Below, piece after piece: positions 8,429-16,894 of a stretch of 64,000 nucleotides of DNA. Where the stretch lies: contig CBDEVP010000001.1 in the NCBI GenBank assembly GCA_965243485.1, positions 992,001 to 1,056,000 of the forward strand, given 5' to 3'. Both the position numbers and the translations under genes were made by a program. Positions within the stretch are counted from its first letter, which is position 1. Every line of letters begins with the position of its first letter. The notes under the pieces were generated by a model. It was not told the origin of the DNA. It searched no databases and worked only from the letters and a program-made list of their open reading frames with translations. This DNA comes from UBA7330 sp965243485 (GTDB lineage Bacteria > Bacteroidota > Bacteroidia > Cytophagales > Cyclobacteriaceae).

Positions 8429-8832
8429 TGAAGAAAACGCACATTATCGGTTTAGTAGTGATCGCGGTGGCACTGATGATCATCATCTCCACCGCAGGAG
8501 ATGCAAGTACCTACGTTTCGTTTAATGAAGCTATGGAAATGGCCGAACGTGGCAACAACAATAAGATCCATGTGGTAGGTAAATTGAAGAAAGATGGCGA
8601 AGGAAAAGTACTGGACATTGAAACCAGCCCGGACAACCGATCTTTCAGGTTTGCGCTGATAGATGAAGACAACCAGGAACAAATCGTTTACCATCCGAAC
8701 CCTATGCCTACTGACTTTCTCCGATCAGAGCAGGTAGTGGTAGTGGGAGGCTATTCTGATGACCGTTTTGTTGCAGATAAGATCTTACTTAAATGCCCCT
8801 CCAAATATCAGGAGGAGGGAGCAAACCTCTAA
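8428..8832 (+). CDS. ccmE: Cytochrome c maturation heme chaperone CcmE, CxxxY variant
   Basis: CcmE binds heme in the periplasm and passes it to CcmF. The 134-aa protein has an N-terminal membrane anchor (about residues 6-22) and the OB-fold core with KIHVVGKLKKDG and VVVVGGY strands. The usual heme-binding motif HxxxY is replaced by LKCPSKYQEEG, giving Cys123-x-x-x-Tyr127. CxxxY CcmE proteins are known from the so-called system I* of some archaea and Desulfovibrio. The start is the ATG inside TGATG; a GTG three bases earlier is possible. Confidence 0.93.
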   Translation: MKKTHIIGLVVIAVALMIIISTAGDASTYVSFNEAMEMAERGNNNKIHVVGKLKKDGEGKVLDIETSPDNRSFRFALIDEDNQEQIVYHPNPMPTDFLRSEQVVVVGGYSDDRFVADKILLKCPSKYQEEGANL

Positions 8833-8838
8833 TTCCTT

Positions 8839-11352
8839 ATGCACTATTTCATTGGTAACCTGGGCCATCTGCTGGTAATTTCTTCTTTTGTCTCTGCCAT
8901 CCTGGCCACTTACGCTTTTTACAAGAATTCAAGGTCTCCGGGAAGCTGGGAAAAATTTGCAAAGGCTACCTTTTATGTTCATACATTTTCTATCATAGGT
9001 GTTTGTGTCACTTTGTTCCTGATCATCAACAACCACTATTTCGAGTACCATTACGCGTATAACTATACCTCCAAACTACTTCCCTATTACTACCAGATAT
9101 CCAGTTTCTGGAATGGACAGGAAGGGTCCTTCCTGCTTTGGATGTTTTGGAATGTCATCCTGGGTGTGATCATCATTCACACCAATAAGAAGTGGAGAGC
9201 CTCTGTCATGACGGTTTTTTCTTTCACTCAGATCTTCCTCACTTCAATGATCCTGGGAGTAGTGATCTTTAATGTAAAGATTGGCAGCTCGCCCTTTATT
9301 CTCCTGCGGGATGTCATCCAGGATCCGATCTTTACTATGAATCCTGATTTTGTGCCGCAGGATGGGCGCGGACTTAACCCACTCCTTCAGAACTACTGGA
9401 TGGTCATTCATCCACCCACACTGTTTCTTGGTTTCGCTTCAACAGTTGTTCCTTTTGCCTATTGTATGGGGGGGATCATGGACAAAAAATATAAAGATTG
9501 GATCCGACCTGCTTTGCCCTGGGCTCAATTTTCTGCTGCCGTATTGGGAATCGGCATCCTCATGGGTGCCTACTGGGCCTATGAGACGTTGAATTTTGGT
9601 GGCTACTGGAACTGGGATCCTGTAGAAAATGCGATTTACGTGCCCTGGCTGGTCCTCGTGGCTGGCATACACACCATGATCGCATTCAGAAAAAGTCCCA
9701 CTGCGCTGAAGTCATCGATCATCCTGGTAACTGCTACCTACATTTTGATTATTTATTCCACCTTCCTGACCAGAAGCGGTATCCTGGGAAATACATCCGT
9801 TCATTCCTTTACCGATCTGGGATTATCCGGCCAGCTGTTGATCTATCTGCTTGTATTTCTTGGAATAACTATTTTCCTCATCGCGCAATCCTGGAAAAAG
9901 CTCCCCGGAGAAACTACTGAGATTTCAGCTTATTCCAGGGAGTTTTGGATATTTATGGGTGCCATTACCCTGGCATTGATGGCTTTTCAGGTGATTCTGC
10001 CAACTTCAATACCAGTTTACAACGCCATCATGGGCTTGTTTGGCATCGAATCAAACGTGGCTCCGCCGGTGGACCAGGTTGCCTTTTACACGGATTTTCA
10101 GCTATACTTTGCCATCGTCCTGGCCATCCTCTCCGGAACAGGTCAGTTTTTCTGGTGGAACAAGATGGATAAAAAGAAGCTCAAAGAATCCCTCACGATT
10201 CCCATTATCATCGCACTACTGATCTCCGGAGCAATCATCGTGCTGGCAAAGATCCAGGACCCGGCCTATCTGGCATTGTTGACCACAGCCGTTTATTCGA
10301 TCGTTGCCAATGGCAAGATCCTTTTACAGTTTTCAAAATCAAACTTTAAGCTTTCCGGTGGCTCGGTGACACACATCGGAATTGCCATGATGCTGGTGGG
10401 CATTCTTTTCTCCTCCGGATACTCCAAGATCCTTTCCAAAAACAATACAGGTCTCCTCTGGAATAAGGAATTTCCGGATGAAGTAAATCAAAATAACCTG
10501 CTGCTTTTCCTGAATGAGCCCAGACAAATGGGCGAGTATGCACTGCTGTATCAGGGGATCAGAAAGAAAACGACCGACCATGGTTTTATCGACATCAACA
10601 GTGTCAGGACCACCAATCACCCGCTTAAGCTGGTGGTGACCGAGGCCGCAGTGACATCAACCGGCAAGGTCCTGAGCCCAGGAGATACCGTGGAGATCAT
10701 CAATGCAGATAACAGCTACTTTGAGGTATTGTATCAAAAAGAATCCGGGAAGGAATTTACTCTGTATCCAAGGTTACAGATCAATGAGACCATGGGAATG
10801 ACGGTGTTTTCTCCGGACATCAACCGGACAATAGGTGCTGACCTGTACAGTCATGTCAGAACATTCCCTGATCCTGAGCAGGAGATAGAATGGAGTGAGG
10901 AGCAATCTGTCAAGGTCACCCCCGGCACCCAGTTTTTTGTCAATGATTATGTGGCCGTCCTCAAGGATATTATGCCTGTCAATAATATTGAAGGAGTGAC
11001 GCTCGGCCCTGAAGATATTGCTGTAAAGGCAGTCATAGAAATCCAGGGTGAGACCAGGACCTATACTGCTGAACCTTACTATATTATCAAAGACCGCATG
11101 GCCGGCAAAATTCCAGCCGAGGTCTATGACCTGGCGTCACGCATTACCATTCAGGAAATATTACCTGCTGAAAACAGTTTCGTGCTTGGTGTCAGCCGAA
11201 CTCAAAAAGACTGGATCATTCTGGAAGCGGTTGAAAAACCCTTTATCAATATTCTGTGGCTGGGCACCTTTCTCTTTACGATTGGTTTTGGGATAGCGAT
11301 CTACAGAAGATACACCGAATTCAAACAAATGCGTAACAAAGGTATGGAGTGA
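8839..11352 (+). CDS. ccmF: Cytochrome c-type biogenesis protein CcmF (heme lyase)
   Basis: CcmF takes heme from CcmE and attaches it to apocytochrome c. The 837-aa polytopic membrane protein contains HPPTLFLGF at residues 191-199 and the WWD heme-handling motif GGYWNWDP at 254-261, followed by many transmembrane segments. It has a long periplasmic domain (about residues 550-790) and a last TM before a short cytoplasmic tail. It is longer than the E. coli protein (about 650 aa) because of that periplasmic region. It ends the ccm run; no ccmG or ccmH is present here. Confidence 0.95.
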   Translation: MHYFIGNLGHLLVISSFVSAILATYAFYKNSRSPGSWEKFAKATFYVHTFSIIGVCVTLFLIINNHYFEYHYAYNYTSKLLPYYYQISSFWNGQEGSFLLWMFWNVILGVIIIHTNKKWRASVMTVFSFTQIFLTSMILGVVIFNVKIGSSPFILLRDVIQDPIFTMNPDFVPQDGRGLNPLLQNYWMVIHPPTLFLGFASTVVPFAYCMGGIMDKKYKDWIRPALPWAQFSAAVLGIGILMGAYWAYETLNFGGYWNWDPVENAIYVPWLVLVAGIHTMIAFRKSPTALKSSIILVTATYILIIYSTFLTRSGILGNTSVHSFTDLGLSGQLLIYLLVFLGITIFLIAQSWKKLPGETTEISAYSREFWIFMGAITLALMAFQVILPTSIPVYNAIMGLFGIESNVAPPVDQVAFYTDFQLYFAIVLAILSGTGQFFWWNKMDKKKLKESLTIPIIIALLISGAIIVLAKIQDPAYLALLTTAVYSIVANGKILLQFSKSNFKLSGGSVTHIGIAMMLVGILFSSGYSKILSKNNTGLLWNKEFPDEVNQNNLLLFLNEPRQMGEYALLYQGIRKKTTDHGFIDINSVRTTNHPLKLVVTEAAVTSTGKVLSPGDTVEIINADNSYFEVLYQKESGKEFTLYPRLQINETMGMTVFSPDINRTIGADLYSHVRTFPDPEQEIEWSEEQSVKVTPGTQFFVNDYVAVLKDIMPVNNIEGVTLGPEDIAVKAVIEIQGETRTYTAEPYYIIKDRMAGKIPAEVYDLASRITIQEILPAENSFVLGVSRTQKDWIILEAVEKPFINILWLGTFLFTIGFGIAIYRRYTEFKQMRNKGME

Positions 11353-11461
11353 TCAAAAAATTCAGTGAAACCATCGCTTTTTTGATTCGGTTGATAATTA
11401 TTCTTCGCGATTCCTGTCTGATTATTCAAAAATAATTCAGATTTGACACGTAAATTTTACC

Positions 11462-12325
11462 ATGATCCGCCTGCTCACCACCGACCTTCCTGGATTTATT
11501 AAAGCAAGCAGGATTCCAAGCCTGGTCATCATCTGTATTACCCAGGTTTTTACAGCCCTTTTTCTTGTCGAAAATGTTGCTGATAAATATTCGATCATCC
11601 ATTCAATTAGCTTCTATTTGCTAATCGCTTCCACACTGATCGTTGCTGCGGCTGGCTTCATTATCAATGACTATTATGATCAGAAAATTGACATGATCAA
11701 CCGACCAAAAAAAGTGGTGGTCGGGACCAAATTTCGGAGGAGGTTAGCGATGTTGTCTCATGTGATGCTATCATTCATTGGTATTTCCATCGGCTTCCTG
11801 CTAGACATCCGGATCGGGGCCATCCATATCTTTTCCACCCTTGGACTTTGGTATTATTCAAATCATCTAAGGCGTCTTCCCATCATCGGAAACCTCACCA
11901 TTTCTTTCCTGACCAGCCTCACACTGCTGATCGTGGCCGTTTTTTTCAGGAAACATGAGCCTCTGATCTATGTCTATTCATTGTTTGCGTTCCTTACCGT
12001 CTTTGTGCGTGAGATCATTAAGGATATTGAAGATGTAAAGGGTGAGGAGGCTGCCGGCTGCCAAACCATCCCCGTGGTATGGGGGATTCGTGGTGCGAAG
12101 GTCTTTATATATCTGCTGATCTGTGGTGGAAGTTTCTTTTTGGTCACTTTCCTCATTTCTACCGAAAGTCAGCTCGTCAAATTCTACTTTATGTTTTTAA
12201 TTCCGGTTTTCGGATGGTTCATATATAAATTAGCGCGCTCCGACAGGCAAAAACATTATGCCCAGCTTCGCACGATCACTAACTTGATCATTTTGTCCGG
12301 GCTGATCAGTATGTCATTAATTTAG
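11462..12325 (+). CDS. UbiA-family prenyltransferase
   Basis: The 287-aa integral membrane protein has the two Asp-rich prenyl-diphosphate motifs of the family: N69-D-x-x-D73-x-x-x-D77 in NDYYDQKID, and REIIKDIEDVKGE near residue 190. Eight to nine hydrophobic segments follow the UbiA pattern. The acceptor is not decided by the sequence; a geranylgeranylglycerol-phosphate or an aromatic acceptor are both possible. It precedes purN by four bases, so it probably shares a transcript with purN. The 109-bp gap upstream, after ccmF, shows no clear signal. Confidence 0.88.
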   Translation: MIRLLTTDLPGFIKASRIPSLVIICITQVFTALFLVENVADKYSIIHSISFYLLIASTLIVAAAGFIINDYYDQKIDMINRPKKVVVGTKFRRRLAMLSHVMLSFIGISIGFLLDIRIGAIHIFSTLGLWYYSNHLRRLPIIGNLTISFLTSLTLLIVAVFFRKHEPLIYVYSLFAFLTVFVREIIKDIEDVKGEEAAGCQTIPVVWGIRGAKVFIYLLICGGSFFLVTFLISTESQLVKFYFMFLIPVFGWFIYKLARSDRQKHYAQLRTITNLIILSGLISMSLI

Positions 12326-12329
12326 CCGC

Positions 12330-12908
12330 ATGATCAACATCGCAGTATTCGCTTCCGGTAGTGGCACCAACGCCGAAAACCTGATCCGGCATTTCCAACA
12401 TTCGGATCGGTTCCATATTGTCGCTGTTTTTTGTAACAACCCAAACGCAGGGGTTTTGGAGAGGGCTAAAAATCTAAACACCAAAGCAGTGATCTTCAAC
12501 AGATCAGATCTGAGGGATTCCATTGTTGCCTCAGAATTAAAAGATCTGAAAGTAGATGCCATTGTGCTGGCAGGCTTTCTTTGGAAGGTTCCCGACGCTC
12601 TCATCAAACGATACCCTGATAGGATCATCAATATTCACCCTGCACTATTGCCCGCATATGGCGGTAAAGGCATGTATGGAAACCATGTTCATGAATCTGT
12701 GATCAAAAGTGGCGACAAAACATCCGGTATCACCATTCATCTGGTCAATGAGCATTATGATGAGGGCAGGATACTATTTCAAAAAAAATGCCCTGTGCTG
12801 CCCGATGATACGCCGGCTACGCTGGCTGCCCGGATCCATGAGCTGGAGTATTCCTATTTCCCCGAAGTTGTGGAGGATTACTTAAGGCAAACCCTTTTGA
12901 AAGTTTGA
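12330..12908 (+). CDS. purN: Phosphoribosylglycinamide formyltransferase
   Basis: PurN transfers the formyl group of 10-formyl-THF to GAR in purine synthesis. The 192-aa protein has the FASGSGTNAENLI phosphate-binding start, the NIHPALLPAYGGKGMYG catalytic segment with the conserved Asn-x-His, and TSGITIHLVNEHYDEGRI carrying the catalytic Asp. Length is normal. It is followed by purH, whose promoter appears to overlap the purN 3' end. Confidence 0.96.
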   Translation: MINIAVFASGSGTNAENLIRHFQHSDRFHIVAVFCNNPNAGVLERAKNLNTKAVIFNRSDLRDSIVASELKDLKVDAIVLAGFLWKVPDALIKRYPDRIINIHPALLPAYGGKGMYGNHVHESVIKSGDKTSGITIHLVNEHYDEGRILFQKKCPVLPDDTPATLAARIHELEYSYFPEVVEDYLRQTLLKV

Positions 12909-12925
12909 TTAATTCGTAGCTTTGC
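12896..12925 (+). promoter_or_regulatory. Putative promoter for purH
   Basis: TTTG at 12896-12899 and TAGCTTTG at 12918-12925 are separated by 18 bases, a near-perfect match to the Bacteroidota sigma-A promoter TTTG-N(17-23)-TAnnTTTG. The -33 part lies inside purN. The purH ATG follows 18 bases after the -7 box. Confidence 0.65.
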
Positions 12926-12943
12926 AGCTTATTTTTTCGGACC

Positions 12944-14470
12944 ATGAGTAAAGTCAAAATTCGTTCTGCACTGGTATCGGTTTTTAATAAGGAGGGGCTG
13001 GAACCAGTCATTACGAAATTGAACGATCTAAATGTAAAAGTATATTCCACCGGAGGCACTCAAAGCTTCATTGAGGGACTGGGTGTGGAGGTGACAGCGG
13101 TCGAAGATCTGACCAATTACCCCGAGATATTTGGAGGTCGGGTGAAAACTTTGCATCCAAAAATTTTTGGAGGCATCCTTCACAGAAGAGGTCATGACCG
13201 TGACGAAAAAGAAAAGAGTCAACATGGTATTCCCGCCATTGACCTTGTGATCGTGGACCTCTATCCTTTTGAGGATACCGTAGCCGGTGGCGCTTCTCAT
13301 GAGGATATCATTGAAAAAATTGATATCGGAGGGATCGCCCTGATCAGAGCGGCAGCCAAAAATTTCAATGACGTACTCATTGTAAGCTCCCGACATTACT
13401 ACAACGATTTACTCGAGCTACTGGAAGAGAACGACGGATCCACTGACCTGCAGGACAGAAAACTTTTTGCAGCCAGGGCATTCGAGACCTCATCGCATTA
13501 TGATTCGGCGATCTTTGGATACCTGAACCAGGATGAGGCCGTTTCTGCGATTAAGATCAGCGCGGCACACGGTGAGGCATTAAGGTATGGTGAAAATCCT
13601 CATCAAAAAGGGATATTCTTCCCTAAAAGCGAGCCTTACATTGAGCAACTGCACGGAAAAGAAATTTCGTACAATAACCTGGTCGACATAGAGGCAGCGA
13701 TCCAGCTGATCAGTGAATTTGATAAGGAAACTGTTTTTGCCATCCTGAAGCATAACAATGCCTGTGGGATCTCCGTTGGACACTCGGTGGCTGATGCCTA
13801 TCAAAAAGCGTTTGCAGCTGATACTACCTCAGCTTTCGGGGGTGTTCTTATCTGTAACAAAGAAATTGATGTTGAAGCCGCTGGGGCGATGAATGATCTT
13901 TTCTTTGAGATACTGATCAGCCCATCATTTACAGCGGAGGCGCTTGACGTTCTGAAATCGAAGAAAAACAGAATTCTCCTAAGGCTACTAAAGAAATGGG
14001 ATGGTAAAAAAGTTTTTAAATCTCTACTGAATGGCGTGCTTGTCCAGGATTATGATGGAAAGACCGATAGGGCGGAAGATCTACGGTCAGCTACCAATGT
14101 CTCTCCCACCCCATCACAGATAAATGATCTTATCTTTGCGTCAAAAGTCTGCAAGCATTCCAAATCAAATACCATTGTACTTGTAAAAGACGAACAAATG
14201 GTAGCATCCGGTGTTGGGCAGACTTCGAGGATAGATGCGCTTGAACACGCCATTCGGAAGGCCAAATCTTTCGGGTTTGATCTCAAGGGTGCCGTCATGG
14301 CCTCAGACGCTTTCTTTCCATTTCCGGATTGTGTGGAGATCGGTCATAAGGCCGGGATCGCAGCAATTATACAACCGGGCGGATCCGTCAAAGACCAGCT
14401 CTCCATTGATTATTGCAATGAGAATGGGATCGCCATGGTCTTCACCGGAACAAGACATTTTAAACACTGA
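12944..14470 (+). CDS. purH: Bifunctional AICAR formyltransferase / IMP cyclohydrolase
   Basis: PurH catalyses the last two steps of IMP synthesis. The 508-aa protein has the N-terminal cyclohydrolase domain (YSTGGT, TNYPEIFGGRVKTLHPKI, residues about 1-150) and the C-terminal transformylase domain with the catalytic Lys-His in ILKHNNACG and the RYGENPHQ segment. Length is typical. It carries its own promoter upstream and precedes mreB by 63 bases. Confidence 0.97.
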   Translation: MSKVKIRSALVSVFNKEGLEPVITKLNDLNVKVYSTGGTQSFIEGLGVEVTAVEDLTNYPEIFGGRVKTLHPKIFGGILHRRGHDRDEKEKSQHGIPAIDLVIVDLYPFEDTVAGGASHEDIIEKIDIGGIALIRAAAKNFNDVLIVSSRHYYNDLLELLEENDGSTDLQDRKLFAARAFETSSHYDSAIFGYLNQDEAVSAIKISAAHGEALRYGENPHQKGIFFPKSEPYIEQLHGKEISYNNLVDIEAAIQLISEFDKETVFAILKHNNACGISVGHSVADAYQKAFAADTTSAFGGVLICNKEIDVEAAGAMNDLFFEILISPSFTAEALDVLKSKKNRILLRLLKKWDGKKVFKSLLNGVLVQDYDGKTDRAEDLRSATNVSPTPSQINDLIFASKVCKHSKSNTIVLVKDEQMVASGVGQTSRIDALEHAIRKAKSFGFDLKGAVMASDAFFPFPDCVEIGHKAGIAAIIQPGGSVKDQLSIDYCNENGIAMVFTGTRHFKH

Positions 14471-14478
14471 GTAAAGAT

Positions 14479-14506
14479 TTTGAATACAAAACAATTCGTA
14501 ACTTCG
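14479..14506 (+). promoter_or_regulatory. Possible promoter for mreB operon
   Basis: TTTG at 14479-14482 and TAACTTCG at 14499-14506 resemble the -33 and -7 boxes, with one mismatch in TAnnTTTG and a 16-base spacer. This is weaker than the purH match. Confidence 0.35.
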
Positions 14507-14533
14507 CGACTGAAATTTTTGACCAACTAATAC

Positions 14534-15562
14534 ATGGGGTTTTTTGATTTTTTTAACAATGATATTGCCATAGACCTTGGTACAGCCAATACATTGATCA
14601 TCTATAAAGATAAGATTGTGGTGGATGAGCCATCAATCATTGCGATCGACAAGGCCACAAACAAGGTGCTTGCAATTGGAAGAGGGGCCATGCAGATGCA
14701 TGAAAAAACTCACGAAAACATTAAGACCATTCGACCGCTAAAGGATGGTGTAATTGCCGACTTTCACGCTGCGGAACACATGATCAGGGGTATGATCAAA
14801 ATGATCGACGGCAACAGTCAGAAATGGCTTCCTTCTTCTCACAGAATGGTCATCTGTATCCCTTCCGGAATCACCGAAGTGGAAAAGCGCGCTGTAAGGG
14901 ATTCTGCAGAGCATGCAGGAGCGAAAGAAGTATACATGATCCATGAGCCAATTGCTGCAGCGATCGGCATCGGGATCAACATTGAGCAGCCTATCGGATC
15001 TATGGTCGTCGATATCGGGGGTGGAACGACCGAGATTGCGGTGATTGCCCTGAGCGGTATCGTGTGCGATCAGTCCATTCGAGTGGCCGGTGATTCGTTC
15101 AACAAGGATATCCTTGATTATATGAGAAGGCAACACAACCTGCTGATCGGTGAGCGTACTGCTGAACGTGTCAAAATAGAAGTCGGCTCCGCGCTTACGG
15201 AACTGGATGACGGACCCGAAGATTATGAAATCAGAGGCCGGGACCTGATGACCGGAATTCCCAAGGTCATTAAGATCTCTTATTCCGAAATAGCCTTTGC
15301 CATTGATAAGTCTGTTTCCAAAATTGAGGAAGCAGTTCTAAAAGCTTTAGAAATTTCACCACCCGAACTATCTGCGGATATCTATGACAACGGCATCTAC
15401 CTCACAGGAGGAGGAGCATTGCTGCGGGGCCTGGATAAGCGTCTTTCAATGAAGACCAAGCTTCCTATTCATATCGCAGAGGATCCGTTAAGGGCAGTAG
15501 TAAGAGGTACCGGGCTTGCGCTAAAACTGCTCAATACTTATAAACCGGTACTAATGACCTAG
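14534..15562 (+). CDS. mreB: Rod shape-determining protein MreB
   Basis: MreB is the bacterial actin that guides lateral peptidoglycan synthesis. At 342 aa it shows the actin-fold phosphate motifs DLGTANT near residue 14 and VVDIGGGTTEIAVI in the middle, the PAAAIG-type hinge (HEPIAAAIGIG), and the TGGGALLRGLD adenosine motif near the C terminus. It opens a tightly packed five-gene run mreB-mreC-mreD-mrdA-rodA. Confidence 0.97.
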   Translation: MGFFDFFNNDIAIDLGTANTLIIYKDKIVVDEPSIIAIDKATNKVLAIGRGAMQMHEKTHENIKTIRPLKDGVIADFHAAEHMIRGMIKMIDGNSQKWLPSSHRMVICIPSGITEVEKRAVRDSAEHAGAKEVYMIHEPIAAAIGIGINIEQPIGSMVVDIGGGTTEIAVIALSGIVCDQSIRVAGDSFNKDILDYMRRQHNLLIGERTAERVKIEVGSALTELDDGPEDYEIRGRDLMTGIPKVIKISYSEIAFAIDKSVSKIEEAVLKALEISPPELSADIYDNGIYLTGGGALLRGLDKRLSMKTKLPIHIAEDPLRAVVRGTGLALKLLNTYKPVLMT

Positions 15563-15572
15563 GAATTTTTAA

Positions 15573-16382
15573 ATGCGGAACTTATTAGACTTCCTTTACA
15601 GATACAGGACTTTCTGGCTGTTTATTGTATTGGAAGTTTTCTGTGCATGGTTGATCATACAGTATAATAACAGATACAACGCGTCTTTTCTAAATTCTTC
15701 GAATGCATTGGCCGCCAATATCAGTCAGGCAGCTCAAAATACTGAAAACTATTTTAAGCTGGCAGAGATTAACAGGCAGCTGCTAGAAGAAAACGAAAGA
15801 TTGCGGGATTCGATCATCAGTCATCCATACGTATACTCCGGCGATGACAGTATTCAGACAAGCTATGGGGCCACCATTGCCCGGGTGATTAATAATTCAT
15901 ATCAAAGAAGCATGAATTTTATGACACTTGATGTGGGTGAAAATGAAGGCATTACTCCGGGAATGGGGGTGATATCGGGCACAGGAGTAATCGGACAGGT
16001 GAAATCCGTTTCGGAGCATTTCTCCACGGTAATCTCCCTGCTTCACAGAAACCTGATGGTGTCAAGTACGATCAAAAGGACCAATACGATTTGCAGCGTT
16101 ACCTGGGATGGTCTCTCGCCTATTCGTGCTGAGGTTAAATTCATTCCAAAGCACATAGATCTGCAGGAGGGAGATACTGTAGTGACTTCGGATTATAATT
16201 CAGTATTTCCGCCGGGCATACTCATTGGAGTGGTTTCAGAAATAAATCTGAAAGAAGAAGATGTGTACTATGGAGCTAAGATCGATCTCTCCACAGATTT
16301 CACCTCCCTGACCTACGCTTATGTGATTTCAAATGAACTGAAATCTGAAAAGGACAGTTTAGAAAGCCTACTACCACAATGA
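15573..16382 (+). CDS. mreC: Rod shape-determining protein MreC
   Basis: MreC is a bitopic periplasmic scaffold of the elongasome. The 269-aa protein has a short cytoplasmic N terminus, a TM segment at about residues 12-30, a coiled coil (residues about 45-85) and beta-barrel domains containing GMGVISGTGVIGQV and PPGILIGVVSE, as in the family. It begins ten bases after mreB and overlaps the mreD start (ATGA). Confidence 0.95.
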   Translation: MRNLLDFLYRYRTFWLFIVLEVFCAWLIIQYNNRYNASFLNSSNALAANISQAAQNTENYFKLAEINRQLLEENERLRDSIISHPYVYSGDDSIQTSYGATIARVINNSYQRSMNFMTLDVGENEGITPGMGVISGTGVIGQVKSVSEHFSTVISLLHRNLMVSSTIKRTNTICSVTWDGLSPIRAEVKFIPKHIDLQEGDTVVTSDYNSVFPPGILIGVVSEINLKEEDVYYGAKIDLSTDFTSLTYAYVISNELKSEKDSLESLLPQ

Positions 16383-16894
16383 TCAGGGTAAATTACATAT
16401 CACAGGTTAAAAATTTAGCCATCTTTCTACTTCTGCAGATACCCGTTCTGTACCGGCTGGTCTTTTTTGACATTGCTTTTGGCTTTTTTTATGCAGGATT
16501 CCTTCTCCTTCTACCCTATGGTATGAACAGAAGTCTCGTGATGCTCATTGGTCTTGCCACCGGACTGATCATCGACATATTTTCAAATACTCCAGGCATT
16601 CATGCTGCCGCCTGCGTCTTTGTTACCTTCATCAAAGATTCATGGTATAACGTTGCCAATGAACACTCCGATGATGATGTGGAGCTTACCGTGAGTGCTA
16701 TTGGGTTCTGGGGATTTACAAAATATGGATTCCCTTTAATTTTTATCCACCATTGCATTATTTTTATTATTGAAAACGGCGGATTGAACAATTTTTGGTT
16801 GCTGAGTGGCAAAATCTTCTACAGCTCAATCCTAAGTTTCCTCATCATCCTGACCATTGGTTTTTTGTTAAGTTCAAGAAAGCAAAGGACATGA
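16379..16894 (+). CDS. mreD: Rod shape-determining protein MreD
   Basis: This small polytopic membrane protein has 171 aa and about five hydrophobic segments, including an LPVLYRLVFFDIAFGFFYAG-like region and GLATGLIIDIFSNTPGIHAAACVF, the MreD hallmark. It sits between mreC and mrdA with four-base overlaps at both ends. MreD links MreC to the PBP2-RodA polymerase. Confidence 0.88.
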   Translation: MIRVNYISQVKNLAIFLLLQIPVLYRLVFFDIAFGFFYAGFLLLLPYGMNRSLVMLIGLATGLIIDIFSNTPGIHAAACVFVTFIKDSWYNVANEHSDDDVELTVSAIGFWGFTKYGFPLIFIHHCIIFIIENGGLNNFWLLSGKIFYSSILSFLIILTIGFLLSSRKQRT

